This document shows positions 38,626-48,368 of a stretch of DNA of 64,000 bases, piece by piece. How positions within the stretch are numbered: the first letter of the stretch is position 1; each line of letters opens with the position of its first letter. Made by a program: the position numbers and the translations under genes. This DNA is from Opitutaceae bacterium (GTDB taxonomy: Bacteria > Verrucomicrobiota > Verrucomicrobiia > Opitutales > Opitutaceae): positions 1 to 64,000 of the forward strand of contig JADJTK010000032.1 of NCBI GenBank assembly GCA_016711225.1. Direction: 5' to 3'. A model generated the notes under the pieces. That model saw only the letters and a list, made by a program, of their open reading frames with translations, had not been told where the DNA came from and made no database searches.

Positions 38626-41195
38626 AACGCGCACTTCTCCCCTTTCTCGCCGCCACCTCCCTAGCCGTGGCGCAGGCCTCCCTGCCTGCGATCCCAAGCT
38701 CTCCAGCACCACAGATCGCCGGCACGGAGGCCGGCGCCACACCGTCCGCCGCCTCCCGCGCCGTCGTTCCCCTCACGCTCACGCTGGTCGCTCCCGCGCC
38801 AGCCCAGACCGCGGGTTTCGCCCTCGGCACCGCACGCAACCCTTCCGGCTCCACCATCGCTGCCGACAACCGTAGCCTGCTCCTCGACGGCCAACCGTGG
38901 ACTCCCGTCATGGGCGAGTTCCACTACGCCCGCTATCCCGCCGCCGAATGGCGCGAGGAGCTGCTCAAGATGAAGGCCGGCGGCATCGCCATCGTCGCCA
39001 CTTATGTCTTCTGGATCCATCACGAGGAGACCGCCGGCCAGTGGGACTGGTCCGGCGCCCGCGACCTGCGCCACTTCGTTGATACCGCCCGCGAAGTCGG
39101 ATTGAAAGTGATCGTACGCTGCGGCCCCTGGTGCCACGGCGAGGTGCGCAACGGCGGCCTGCCCGACTGGGTCGTCGCCCGGGGCGGCTCCCGCTCCGAC
39201 GATCCCACCTACCTCGCCAGCGTCGCCACCCTCTATGCGCAGATCGCCGCCCAGCTCCGCGGCCTGCTCTGGAAGGACGGCGGCCCGGTAGTCGGCCTCC
39301 AGTTAGAGAACGAATACTGGGGCCCGGCCGAGCACCTGCTCACGCTCAAACGCCTCGCCCGCGAGGCCGGGCTGGACACCCCGCTCTACACCCGCACCGG
39401 CTGGCCCGCGCTGAAAACGCCCATCCCGTTCGGCGAAATCCTCCCGCTCTACGGGGTCTATGCCGAGGGCTTCTGGGACCGCGAACTCACCTCCATGCCC
39501 GGCAGCTATTGGGCCGGCTTCCATTTTTCGACTCTGCGCACCGACGCGGCCATCGCCAACGAAGCGCTCGGCCGCCGCGAGACGCGCGACGCCCCCGACA
39601 TCGCGCGCTATCCATATCTCACTTGCGAGATCGGTGGCGGTATGATGAGCGCCTACCATCGACGCATCCTGGTCGATCCGCGCGACATCGAGGCCACGAC
39701 GCTCGTGAAGCTCGGGTCCGGCAGCACCTCCCCCGGCTACTACATGTACCATGGTGGCACCAACCCCGAGGGCCGGCAGACGACGCTCATGGAGGAGCAG
39801 TCCACGGCCGTCACCAACTGGAACGACATGCCGGTGAAGAACTATGATTTCCAGGCACCATTGGGCCAATACGGCCAGGTCCGCCCGCAGTATCACATCC
39901 TGCGCCGCCTCCACTCGTTCCTCCATGCGTACGGCCCCGATCTCGCAGGCATGGCGGTTGCACTGCCGGACAAACGTCCCACCGGCCGCGACGACGTCGA
40001 AACCCTGCGCTGGTCCGTGCGCTCCGACGGCGTGCGCGGCTTCCTCTTCGTCAACAACCACGAGCGCGGCCGCACGCTCCCGGCTAAGCAGGGCGTGCAG
40101 TTCCTGCTCTCGCCCGGGGGCCTGAGCTTCCCTTCGCAGCCGGCCACCATCCCCTCGGGTGCGGCTTTCCTCTGGCCCTTCGGACTGGACCTCGGCGGGG
40201 TCACCCTGGCCTACGCCACCGCCCAGCCACTCACGTATCTCGACTCCGGAAACACCCGCACGGTCTTCTTCGCCGCCACCCCGGGCGTCCCCGCCGAATT
40301 CGCGTTCGCCGAGCAGGGCATCACCGGAGCAACTCCAGACAGCCGCTTCACCCGACACGACGGCCGGATCGTTTTCCGCGACGTCCAACCCGGCCGAGGC
40401 CTCGCCTTCCGGATCCAGGCTGTCACCGGAAAAGAACTCCAGATCATTCTGCTCAACGAGCCCGACTCGCTCGCACTCTGGCAGGGCCCTTGGCGCGGGC
40501 GCGAGCGCGTGTTCCTCTCGGGTCAACCCCTCGTCTTCGATGACGACCAGGTACGCGCCACCGCAGCCCCTTCCCGTAGCGAAACTCGCACGAATTTCGA
40601 GGCAACCACCGCGACCGATAGCCTCGCCGGCATTCACGCCGATCCTGGACAACCGGAACCAATTCTCGTCTTCCCCTCCGAAGATTTCGCCGCCGGCGGG
40701 GAGCACCTCCCTCGGCTCTTCGCGCCCGTCCCTATCGTCGCCCCAACGCCACAGATCACCACAGTGGCCTCCGTGCTCCTGAAGTCGGCCGGGCCGTTGC
40801 GGACAATCACACTTGGAAGATCCCCACAGCCTGTCGCCGCCGCGCCGGTCGATGCCGACTTCGCCAACGCCGCCGTCTGGAGGCTCAATCTCCCGGCCGA
40901 CCTTGATCTCTCCGCCAACCCGCTCCTTCGCCTCTGCTATGTGGGCGACGTTGCCCGGGTCTACATCGGCAACACCTTCGTCATGGACGACTACTCCAAC
41001 GGCGAACCACTGGAGATCGGTCTCGCCCGCCATGCCGAGCAGCTGAAAGCCGGGGAGCTCACCGTGGCGATTTTGCCCCTGCAGAACTCGGCTCCAATCC
41101 TCCGCCCCGTCTCCGAGATTCCAACATCCGACCAGTCCAGTGAAGCCGTACTCACCCACGCCGAAATCATCACGCGGCCGACGGTGGAGTTCTGA
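38622..41195 (+). CDS. Glycoside hydrolase family 35 beta-galactosidase, secreted
   Basis: An 857-residue GH35 enzyme. Signal peptide residues run to A-Q-A near residue 19, and this end is encoded by a palindromic repeat (38667-38740). The TIM barrel begins at about residue 85 (LLLDGQPWTPVMGEFHYARY). The acid/base Glu lies in LQLENEYWGP, the nucleophile Glu in LTCEIGGGMMSAYHRR, and the GH35 signature YYMYHGGTNPEGRQTT follows. Beta-sandwich domains fill the rest. The ATG was chosen because it overlaps the GH43 stop. It probably removes galactose from pectic galactan. Confidence 0.94.
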   Translation: MKRALLPFLAATSLAVAQASLPAIPSSPAPQIAGTEAGATPSAASRAVVPLTLTLVAPAPAQTAGFALGTARNPSGSTIAADNRSLLLDGQPWTPVMGEFHYARYPAAEWREELLKMKAGGIAIVATYVFWIHHEETAGQWDWSGARDLRHFVDTAREVGLKVIVRCGPWCHGEVRNGGLPDWVVARGGSRSDDPTYLASVATLYAQIAAQLRGLLWKDGGPVVGLQLENEYWGPAEHLLTLKRLAREAGLDTPLYTRTGWPALKTPIPFGEILPLYGVYAEGFWDRELTSMPGSYWAGFHFSTLRTDAAIANEALGRRETRDAPDIARYPYLTCEIGGGMMSAYHRRILVDPRDIEATTLVKLGSGSTSPGYYMYHGGTNPEGRQTTLMEEQSTAVTNWNDMPVKNYDFQAPLGQYGQVRPQYHILRRLHSFLHAYGPDLAGMAVALPDKRPTGRDDVETLRWSVRSDGVRGFLFVNNHERGRTLPAKQGVQFLLSPGGLSFPSQPATIPSGAAFLWPFGLDLGGVTLAYATAQPLTYLDSGNTRTVFFAATPGVPAEFAFAEQGITGATPDSRFTRHDGRIVFRDVQPGRGLAFRIQAVTGKELQIILLNEPDSLALWQGPWRGRERVFLSGQPLVFDDDQVRATAAPSRSETRTNFEATTATDSLAGIHADPGQPEPILVFPSEDFAAGGEHLPRLFAPVPIVAPTPQITTVASVLLKSAGPLRTITLGRSPQPVAAAPVDADFANAAVWRLNLPADLDLSANPLLRLCYVGDVARVYIGNTFVMDDYSNGEPLEIGLARHAEQLKAGELTVAILPLQNSAPILRPVSEIPTSDQSSEAVLTHAEIITRPTVEF
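38667..38740. repeat. Palindromic repeat, family A (copy 1), inside the GH35 coding sequence
   Basis: Terminal inverted repeats GTGGCGC and GCGCCAC bound a 74-base element with two internal hairpins: CGCAGGC...GCCTGCG and GCCGGC...GCCGGC. It is read in frame as V-A-Q-A-S-L-P-A and A-G-T-E-A-G-A-T-P, at the end of the signal peptide. Confidence 0.85.
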
Positions 41196-41728
41196 CGCCC
41201 CCGGCGGAGCCCGCCACCGCCCCCCAAAGTGAAAGGGTGGTGCTCGCCTCTGGTCGGCGCGCAATGGCTTCGCGCGCCGGCGGCTGAGGCGCCCGCCCTG
41301 GTCCCAAGGCGCAATTCCGTGTCGCGATCGCGACATCGATCTGCGCTCGACCACCCAACGAATACGCTGGGCGCCCGCGGGCGGGTGAAGCCGGGGCTGC
41401 CACGGCTCCCGGCCCCGCCGGCTCGGCCTGCGGGCAAACGACGCGCCGCCCTCGCACCGTTGCCCCCGCCGCAGTGTTCTTGCGGCACGAAGGCGTCGCA
41501 AGCGCCCCCCCACAGCAGGCCAACCACACCGGTGCGAAACCGAGTGTCATCCGCCTGCGGACTCTTGAAGGAACGGACTAGTCCCGATAGGCCCTGCCCA
41601 ACGCACAGCCCTCGCACGCCTCCACCTCCTTCCCAACCAGACTGTCCGGCAACCGCGCGCTCGCCTGCCATGCCTTGGGCCGGCGTTGTGGAAACTCGCC
41701 CCCCTCCCCGCCCAGCCTCCCTTTCCCA
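41196..41728. other. Gene-free region upstream of the isomerase-like gene
   Basis: About 530 bases without a credible gene. Frames on both strands are Pro/Arg/Ala-rich spacer. It contains several palindromes, including GCGCGC pairs near 41260-41280 and the perfect 16-base palindrome listed separately, and should hold the promoter of the downstream gene. Confidence 0.5.
41320..41335. promoter_or_regulatory. Perfect 16-base palindrome, possible operator
   Basis: TGTCGCGATCGCGACA reads the same on both strands. It lies about 400 bases upstream of the isomerase-like gene. The form suits a dimeric DNA-binding protein, but no regulator can be linked to it. Confidence 0.3.
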
Positions 41729-42565
41729 ATGAACCTTGGTGTCCGCGCCCACGATTTCGGCAAACTACCGACCGCAGAACTCGCCCGTCTTATCGCCGAC
41801 CACGGGCTCAACTGCATCCAACTCGCCCCCATCAAGGCCCTGGCCGGGTGCGACTCCGACCTGACAGGCTTCACCCCCGCCTTTGCCACCGGCGTGCGGG
41901 ATACCTTCCGCCACCATGGCATCCACATTTCGGTGCTCGGCTGCTACATCAACCTCGGCGACCGCGACGAAGCCTCCCGGCGCCCCCAGCTCGAGCGCTT
42001 CAAGGCCCACCTCCGCGCCGCCCGCGACTTCGGCTGCACCATCGTCGGCACCGAGACGGGCTCGCTCAACTCCGACTATTCGCGCCACCCGGACAACAGT
42101 GGCGAGGAGGCCTTCGCCATCGTCCTGGCAAGCGTCCGCGAACTGGTGCGCGAGGCCGAACGCTACGGGGTGGATGTCTGCATCGAGGCCGTCGAGCGCT
42201 ATGTGATCTCCTCACCACAGCGACTGCGGCGCTTGGTCGACGAAGTGAACTCTCCCCACCTCCGGGTGATCTACGACCCAGTGAATCTGCTTTGGTCAAC
42301 CAACTGCGCGCGCGAGTCGGAGATCCTCGAAGAGGCGCAAACGCTGCTCGGCGAGTATACCCGCATCCTCCATGCGAAGGACTACACCATCACCGATGGC
42401 GCCTTCCGCGAACTCTCCGCCGGCCAGGGCCGGCTCAACTACCGCAAGATCCTGCACTGGGCGAAACACCAGCATCCGGAGATCGATATCCTCCTGGAGA
42501 ACACCCACCCGGCCTCGATCGCCCGCACCGTCGATTTCCTGCAGCAGGCCTACCGCGAGGCCTGA
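41729..42565 (+). CDS. Sugar phosphate isomerase/epimerase family protein (xylose isomerase-like TIM barrel)
   Basis: A 278-residue AP-endonuclease-2/xylose isomerase-like TIM barrel. It begins NLGVRAHDFGKLPTAELARL and has the metal-binding residues expected for this fold: Glu in VCIEAVERY, Asp in VIYDPVNLLW, His-Ala-Lys-Asp in ILHAKDYTI and the final Glu in DILLENTHP. Members isomerise or epimerise sugars or sugar acids, but the substrate is not fixed by sequence. There is no signal peptide, so it is cytoplasmic. It stands between GH35 and GH105 genes, consistent with catabolism of released sugars. Confidence 0.88.
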   Translation: MNLGVRAHDFGKLPTAELARLIADHGLNCIQLAPIKALAGCDSDLTGFTPAFATGVRDTFRHHGIHISVLGCYINLGDRDEASRRPQLERFKAHLRAARDFGCTIVGTETGSLNSDYSRHPDNSGEEAFAIVLASVRELVREAERYGVDVCIEAVERYVISSPQRLRRLVDEVNSPHLRVIYDPVNLLWSTNCARESEILEEAQTLLGEYTRILHAKDYTITDGAFRELSAGQGRLNYRKILHWAKHQHPEIDILLENTHPASIARTVDFLQQAYREA

Positions 42566-42602
42566 TACCAAGCTCCCGCTGCCATTGTACTCTAGGGCAG
42601 CG

Positions 42603-42640
42603 GAACCGGCTCGGGCGGAGCCTCGCCCTCCAACGGAGAA
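42603..42640 (+). repeat. Dispersed palindromic repeat, family D (copy 1)
   Basis: A 38-base unit beginning GAACCGGCTCGGGCGGAGCC and ending CGGAGAA. It recurs with a single difference at 42781-42818 and inverted at 32459-32494. Confidence 0.85.
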
Positions 42641-42690
42641 CGCCGCGCAGCGTGGAGCAATCGGTATCCGGGCGAGCATCCGCGCCGGCT

Positions 42691-42762
42691 GTGGGAGCGA
42701 GCTTGCTCGCGACACTCTCGCAGGCCGGCGGATACCAGCAGCCTACCCCGACTCGCTCCCAC
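42691..42762. repeat. Palindromic element with terminal inverted repeats, family E
   Basis: A 72-base element bounded by GTGGGAGCGAG (42691-42701) and CTCGCTCCCAC (42752-42762), perfect inverted repeats of 11 bases. Its left half contains the hairpin GCGAGCTTGCTCGC, as seen in bacterial REP sequences. It lies between two family D copies. Confidence 0.75.
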
Positions 42763-42780
42763 CCAACCGCACCGGCGGGT

Positions 42781-42818
42781 GAACCGGCTCGGGCGGAGCC
42801 TCGCCCTCCAGCGGAGAA
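42781..42818 (+). repeat. Dispersed palindromic repeat, family D (copy 2)
   Basis: Direct repeat of 42603-42640 with one base changed, 140 bases further on and on the other side of the family E element. Confidence 0.85.
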
Positions 42819-43047
42819 AGGCGCTTGATGGGAGCGCGAGCCTCCGAGCCGAGCCGAAAAGGCGTCGCAAGCGGCGCCCCTTCGAAGGGTAACGGCTCCG
42901 GCCGGCGCAGCGGCTCGCGGCACAGCCTCGAAGCCTCAGGACTTCCGGAGAGAGGAACCAACACACCTCCCCCTTTTCCTCTCTCCGGATTCTTCCCTGA
43001 AAGACTGTTGCGCATCGCCGCCGGCCCGAAGGACGCCGCCCGGCGTT

Positions 43048-45270
43048 CTACTTCGCAGCCTTTCGCCGTTTGGCGGGCACGCTGGCGCCCGCGGCCGGCT
43101 GGGCCTGCAGATGCTGGGTGAGCCGGTGAACCTCGACTCCGGCCAGCAGAACAATGCCGATGCCGTGAGTGTCGTTGAGATTCCATAGCAGATCGTGCTT
43201 GTAGTAGTCGGAGGTGAAGGAGAACTCCGAACCCCGGCACACGCCATGCACATTGCCCAGATGGTCGATCGCGATGCGGTTGATCGCCTCCCAGGCGCGG
43301 AACACCGCGCGCACATAGGGCCCCGGCTCGAGCAGCCACCCATGCTGCACCCCCCGGGCAAAGGCGTAGGAGAACATCGAAGTGCACGAGGTCTCGGGAT
43401 ACGAATCGTGCTCGTCGAGCACTTGATGCCACATCCCCGCGGCGTCCTGCTGCGCGAGGCAACCGGCGCACAGGTCGCGAAACATCCCGAGGAGCTCCGC
43501 CCGCAATTCGTGGGTGGCTGGCAATACCGCCAGCAGCTCGGAAAGCGAAAAGAGCACCCAGCCGTTGCCCCGCCCCCACGGGATGCCGGTCGGCAGCCCG
43601 CGCTGCAGATCGTTCACATGGGACATCAGCTTCTTCCTCGGCAGATAAAGCCGCTGCCGGAACCCCAGGAACTGCCGCGCCGCGTCGTCGATATAGCGCG
43701 CCTCGCCGGTCAACTCGAAGTACCGGCACAGGAACGGCACGCTCATGTAGAGATCGTCGGCCCACAGCGTGTCCTCATGGAAGACGTGCATCAGATGCTT
43801 GCGGAAGAACGTGCCGTCCGGCAGCCGCACCTGCTGGTTTGTGATGAAGTCGGCCACATAGTCGGCGATCGCCCGGCCGCCGGGGATCTCCATATACTTC
43901 ATCACCTCGAGCAGCGACGAGCCGAAGGAGCCGCAGTCGTCGAGGCTGTCAATGCTGGTGAGGAGGTGGTGGACGTTGGTCGCCCCCCCATACTGCTGGC
44001 GGTCCCACATCGCGTACTCGAAGATCTCGGCACAGAAGCGCATGTGCTCGGCAAGGTAGCGCTGGGTCTCCTCGGAGCCGAGCAGCCGCGCGCTATGCAG
44101 CAGGCCGTAGAGCGTGACGCCGAGCGGATAATTCCAGCGGCCGTAAAGCGCGTTCTCGTTGTAGGGCCGAACCCACATATTGGGTGCATCCAACCGCCAG
44201 TAGGAGTCGCCCCCCACCGCCGGCACCAGCCGGTACAGATCGCGAACCGTGGCGAAGCCGGCCGCCTGGGCAGCGGCGAGCGGTCCGGCATAGATCCACG
44301 GCTGCCCCTCCCCCTGCAATTGGCACGGGCTGGAGAACACCACCGTCTCTCGGCCGTCGCTCATTTCGAGCGCAAAACCCCAATCCCGGGCCCCGCACTG
44401 CGCCCGCACCGTCACATCGTGCGGTCCGAACGCCACCCGTACCCGCGCGGTGAAACGGCCGGAGCGGGTGGTGTTGAATACCTCCCGGTCGGCGATGCTC
44501 ACCACCAGCGGGCCGCGGGCGTTTCCGCTCAAAACATACTCGCCGTCGCCTGGCTGCAGGAAGAGCCCGCGCGTCCAGCCAATGGCCACGGCGCCTGGCG
44601 CCAGCCCGAAAATCCGCCGGCACTGGCCCATCGCCAGTTGCGCCTTCGTCCACGCCGAACGCGGCCGCCAGGCCACCCCGGTCGAAGTCTCCGTCATGCC
44701 CTTGCCCGGGATCACCGGCAGCTCGGCCGCCTGCGGCTCGGTGAAGAGCCAACCCTCCTGCCCCGCCCGCTCCGCAGTGGGCATGAGGAAAAAGTACGAC
44801 AGCTTGCCCAGCCAGGTGCCGAATACGCCACCGAAGCCGGCGTCGGTCTTCTTGAAGCGCAGCACCACGTGGTTCCAACCCGCCGTCAACGGCAGGCGCA
44901 GGCTTTGCCGCGCCTCCGGGTAGCGCTCCTCGAGGATCGTCGAGCGGTAGAAGAACTGTTGGTTCAGGTAGACCACCGTGGGGCAGTGCACCGACAGGTC
45001 GAAGCGCAGCTCGCTCGCCCCCTCCGACCAGATCTGGGCCCACGCATAGACGAAGGCGCCGTTGGCCGCCTGGGGATACTCACGCCGGAAGTCGGCCTCA
45101 TAGCGGTAGTCCTTCCCGCGCATGATCCCCTCCCGGGTATAGGGCCGGAACACGGGCGCGTGCGGCGGGTTCACCCCGCGGTAGCGCCGGGCGATGGCAT
45201 CGAGCGTTTTCTCGACCTGCAGGCCCGCCCGCGCGTGCATGCTTAGATGATCTTCGAAATAGAAACCCAT
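43048..45270 (-). CDS. Glycoside hydrolase family 105/88-like unsaturated rhamnogalacturonyl hydrolase
   Basis: A 740-residue protein whose last 400 residues form the (alpha/alpha)6 barrel of GH105/GH88. That barrel carries HEDTLWADDLYMSVPFLCRY, IPWGRGNGWVLFSLSELL and HDSYPETSCTSMFSYAFARGV, including the catalytic Asp in the WADDLYM motif. These enzymes remove the unsaturated uronic acid left at the ends of oligosaccharides by pectate or rhamnogalacturonan lyases. The N-terminal 330 residues (with NQQFFYRSTILEERYPEARQ and a galactose-binding-like fold) are unusual; most GH105 proteins have about 370 residues in all. No signal peptide is evident, so it probably acts in the cytoplasm. The C-terminus is basic (AKRRKAAK). 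Confidence 0.9.
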   Translation of the reverse strand: MGFYFEDHLSMHARAGLQVEKTLDAIARRYRGVNPPHAPVFRPYTREGIMRGKDYRYEADFRREYPQAANGAFVYAWAQIWSEGASELRFDLSVHCPTVVYLNQQFFYRSTILEERYPEARQSLRLPLTAGWNHVVLRFKKTDAGFGGVFGTWLGKLSYFFLMPTAERAGQEGWLFTEPQAAELPVIPGKGMTETSTGVAWRPRSAWTKAQLAMGQCRRIFGLAPGAVAIGWTRGLFLQPGDGEYVLSGNARGPLVVSIADREVFNTTRSGRFTARVRVAFGPHDVTVRAQCGARDWGFALEMSDGRETVVFSSPCQLQGEGQPWIYAGPLAAAQAAGFATVRDLYRLVPAVGGDSYWRLDAPNMWVRPYNENALYGRWNYPLGVTLYGLLHSARLLGSEETQRYLAEHMRFCAEIFEYAMWDRQQYGGATNVHHLLTSIDSLDDCGSFGSSLLEVMKYMEIPGGRAIADYVADFITNQQVRLPDGTFFRKHLMHVFHEDTLWADDLYMSVPFLCRYFELTGEARYIDDAARQFLGFRQRLYLPRKKLMSHVNDLQRGLPTGIPWGRGNGWVLFSLSELLAVLPATHELRAELLGMFRDLCAGCLAQQDAAGMWHQVLDEHDSYPETSCTSMFSYAFARGVQHGWLLEPGPYVRAVFRAWEAINRIAIDHLGNVHGVCRGSEFSFTSDYYKHDLLWNLNDTHGIGIVLLAGVEVHRLTQHLQAQPAAGASVPAKRRKAAK

Positions 45271-45530
45271 GACAGAGGAAAGGCTAGTGTGGGGAAATTA
45301 TAGAGACCGCGCGGGCGTCGGCGGCCGACGGCCCGAGGACGCTGCGTCACTGGGCTGGGAGCACAAGCGGGAGGCGGGGCGCGGGAACGACAACGGCCCG
45401 AAGTTGCGGCAACGCCGCCTCCGCCACAACGGGTCGCTGCTCTGACCGTCAGACCAGCCGGCCGCCCACCGCCCAAACTCCGGCGTGCTCGCCGGCGGCC
45501 GGCTGCAGGGGGGGCGTTTACCTCCGGCCT

Positions 45531-48281
45531 TCACGGGATTTCCTCCGGCAGCGCCGCCCCCACGAGGGCGAGACACTGGATGGCCGCAAGGCCCCATTGG
45601 GCTGTTCCGTTGGTTGAAACCCAGGCCGCTTCATCCACCGGTCGCAGCACCGCGGGGCCGGACAGACGGTTCGTTGTTAGTTTCGGTTTCCCCCCGCGGC
45701 CCTCGCCGCCTTCGCCACGGAAGAATTCCGCCCACGCCCGCCGGGCAAGCGCCGCATCGCCCATGGCGCACGCCGCATACGCCGTGAGTCGCGCATGCCC
45801 CTGCGGCAGGCCGCCCCCACCCAATGCACGACCGAAATGCTGTGCCTGCTCGGCACCGGGGGCGTTGTAGTACTCGCAATACTCGAGCCACGCCTGACGG
45901 AAGGCCGGCTCGTCGAGCAACTGCACCAGCTCCGCGCACACCTCCACCAGTCCGAACACCGCGCTCAGGTGCGAGACGCTCACCCGATCGTCTGCCGCCA
46001 GGGCGAACGTCCCGCTATCCAGATTAAGCCGCGCCCCTCCGGTAAAAAAGCCGCGCGGTTGCGCGGCGATCGTGCGCATGCCGGCCACCAGGCGGTCGCG
46101 CACCCGCGCGTCACCGGTTCTTTCCCACTCCGTGAGCCAGGCCCCCGCCGCCGACCCCCAGTCGGTGCCGAAACCCGCATAGACCTCGGTCGCGTTCGGG
46201 TCGGGCTGGGTCACCCGGTCGGGCGCGACCTTGCGATTGGCCTGGATCACCGCCAGGGCGCGCACCGCCTCGACCTGCTCGCGCATCAGATCGCCGACGC
46301 GCTCGTCGCCGGTCAGATAGTAGTAATACCGCCGGTTGACCGCTGTGCTGATCCGCAGCTGTTTCGCACTGCAGCCCCAATGCAGGACGTTGTGCCGCGA
46401 GCCCAGCGGGGCGAAGCGCCCGAGATGGTGCACATCGACCTCGCCCGTGTGCCGCGTCATCGCCTCGGCGAAGCGGAACACGTCCGCCCGCCCCGTCCTC
46501 AAATAATACAGCCAGAGCCAGAGGTCGGTCGACAGCTCCGAGTTGTCCCACGCGAAACCGCCTACGTCGTACTTCCATTCATGGCGGTCGGCGTCGTAGC
46601 TATGCATGACGTCGCCATAGTTCCAAAATCCGTACCAGCGGCGCTGCTCGCGCTGCGTCTCGTAGAAGCGGAAGCTCCAATCGAGCCGATCCTCGATCGC
46701 GGCACGGACGGGCGTCGAACGGTCCACCGGCGCCCAGAGCCGTCCAAACACCTCGCACGCCTGCAGGTATTCCGGAGTGGTCGTCAGTAAGGGAGGCGTG
46801 CGCACGGCGCCGGCGAGTTGCGCCAGGCGCGCACGCGAGGGGGTGGCCGCCAACGCCCACACGAACAGTTCGCTGGTGCGCGCCACGCCCTCCGGCCGGT
46901 CGAAGTCGGGTTCGTAGTCTTCGTAGGTAATCTCCAGCCCCTCGAGCTGCTTCGCGTAGGTGTCCAGCCCGGTGCCGTCGTGGTACCCCCGCAGATCCAT
47001 CGCCCCGGCGCGGGGCGACCACAACCAGGTGGTGACCTCCGCCGCGTCGCCCGTGGCCCCGGCGATGGCCAGCTCCCCGGGATGGCTTTGCCAGAAATTG
47101 CGGACCCCGAAAGCCACCCCGCCCCGGGGCGTGCCGACATAGCCCAGCCCGCCCGCCCGCCCGCCCCGTGCCGCGCTCAACCAGGAGCACCCGGGCGTCG
47201 TGCGCTTTCGGATCTCGAAGCCGTCTGCCGTCGACTGGAACAAGCTCCAGTCGCCAAAGGCCGGAACATACGCCATCCGCTTGCCAGCCCGCGGATCCCA
47301 CTCCTCGACCGGCGGGGTCGCCTCGCCGGCCACCTGTGCGGCGCGCACGGCGGCGCCCGGATCGCGGCGCAGGCCCGTCACCGTCCGCACGGCCTCGCCA
47401 AACAGTCCGTCGTCCTCGCCCGAAAAGCGCACATGCCGGTCGTGCAGTTCGCCCTGCAGTGGCACCGCGAAACGCAGCCCGAGCCCTCGGATGAAGTCCA
47501 CGGTCTCGTCACCGTCGTACGTGAACGTGTGCAATACCCGGATGCCCTCGCCTCCGGCATAAAAGTACAGCCGGACCACGAACGGCAGCCACGCCCGTCC
47601 GCCGCCCGCCGAGGCGTGCCGGCCTTCGACCCGGACCACCGCGCGCACCGGCCCCGCCTGTTCGAGCGTGAGCGAGCCGATCTCCCCGTCCTGCAATTCC
47701 GGTTCCGCCGCGCCCTCCGCCGCGCCCTGCCGCAGCAGCACCAACCGGCCATTGCGCAGCATTTCGCGTCCGTCGCGGCACACCGAGGGCACCAGCACCC
47801 GGCCCGCGCGCGCCACGCGCACGACGATGATCCCCGTGTCGATGTCCACGGCATCAGGGCTCTCCCGCACCGTGAGCGGCCGCTCCGGCGCCGCCGGCAT
47901 CCCGGGCACCAGTTCGCCTCCCGCCGGATTCACCTCCGTGGGCACGGCATGCGCGGTCCATTTCAACGAACCGTCCGGCCAGGTCGCCAATGGCCAGCTC
48001 TGCACCGGCAGCGCCGCTCCGGCGGCGTCGCGCAGAGCGAAGGTCGTGCCGGTGGCGTATTTCCCTTTCGGCCACGGCATCCCCCAGGTGGTCCCGGGTT
48101 GTACCGCCGGCACCGCGGCCTCGAGCCAGCGCAGCTCCGGACCCGGCCGGCGAGCCGAAGGCGCCAGCGGCACCGTCGAGGCAGACGGCCCGGCCTCGGC
48201 GAGGGCCGATCGGGGCAATTGGGCGGCGACCGCGGCGAGGGCCGCGCTGCGCACGAAGGCTCGGCGGGTGAGTGGGGACAT
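45531..48281 (-). CDS. Exo-rhamnogalacturonan lyase-like protein (PL26 / PcRGLX-YetA type), Tat signal
   Basis: A 916-residue protein with a twin-arginine leader (SPLTRRAFVRSAALAAVAAQL), start chosen at 48281 for this reason. The N-terminal beta-sandwich (RWLEAAVPAVQPGTTWGMPW ... WPDGSLKWTAHA) and the helical toroid (WYGFWNYGDVMHSYDADRHEW, YDVGGFAWDNSELSTDLWLW) match the PcRGLX/YetA family, which cleaves the rhamnogalacturonan-I backbone from its ends. The domain order and length fit that family. It is 87 bases from rhaM, on the same strand and downstream of it, so the two are likely one transcript. It should act in the periplasm. Confidence 0.88.
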   Translation of the reverse strand: MSPLTRRAFVRSAALAAVAAQLPRSALAEAGPSASTVPLAPSARRPGPELRWLEAAVPAVQPGTTWGMPWPKGKYATGTTFALRDAAGAALPVQSWPLATWPDGSLKWTAHAVPTEVNPAGGELVPGMPAAPERPLTVRESPDAVDIDTGIIVVRVARAGRVLVPSVCRDGREMLRNGRLVLLRQGAAEGAAEPELQDGEIGSLTLEQAGPVRAVVRVEGRHASAGGGRAWLPFVVRLYFYAGGEGIRVLHTFTYDGDETVDFIRGLGLRFAVPLQGELHDRHVRFSGEDDGLFGEAVRTVTGLRRDPGAAVRAAQVAGEATPPVEEWDPRAGKRMAYVPAFGDWSLFQSTADGFEIRKRTTPGCSWLSAARGGRAGGLGYVGTPRGGVAFGVRNFWQSHPGELAIAGATGDAAEVTTWLWSPRAGAMDLRGYHDGTGLDTYAKQLEGLEITYEDYEPDFDRPEGVARTSELFVWALAATPSRARLAQLAGAVRTPPLLTTTPEYLQACEVFGRLWAPVDRSTPVRAAIEDRLDWSFRFYETQREQRRWYGFWNYGDVMHSYDADRHEWKYDVGGFAWDNSELSTDLWLWLYYLRTGRADVFRFAEAMTRHTGEVDVHHLGRFAPLGSRHNVLHWGCSAKQLRISTAVNRRYYYYLTGDERVGDLMREQVEAVRALAVIQANRKVAPDRVTQPDPNATEVYAGFGTDWGSAAGAWLTEWERTGDARVRDRLVAGMRTIAAQPRGFFTGGARLNLDSGTFALAADDRVSVSHLSAVFGLVEVCAELVQLLDEPAFRQAWLEYCEYYNAPGAEQAQHFGRALGGGGLPQGHARLTAYAACAMGDAALARRAWAEFFRGEGGEGRGGKPKLTTNRLSGPAVLRPVDEAAWVSTNGTAQWGLAAIQCLALVGAALPEEIP

Positions 48282-48368
48282 GGGGAGGACCGCTAAACGC
48301 AACGACGAGGGTTTCTGATGACAGACTCCGGCGGGTCGCCTCGGTGCGGCGCCCCGTCCGGGATCGTC

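Larger units (their letters stand above)
42566..43047. other. Repeat-filled intergenic region
   Basis: About 480 bases between convergent genes, largely composed of short palindromic repeats (two family D copies and one family E element) separated by other inverted repeats. No coding sequence was seen. Confidence 0.7.

Noticed and set aside
39303..41513. 736-codon open frame antisense to the GH35 gene
   Set aside because: Another high-GC shadow; it runs past the gene end into spacer and has no family motif.
36539..43047. Repeats as a CRISPR array
   Set aside because: Copies are far apart, differ in sequence and have no regular spacers; they are palindromic dispersed elements.
43195..45246. 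683-codon open frame antisense to the GH105 gene
   Set aside because: Mirror of GH105 codons, with no domain or signal sequence.
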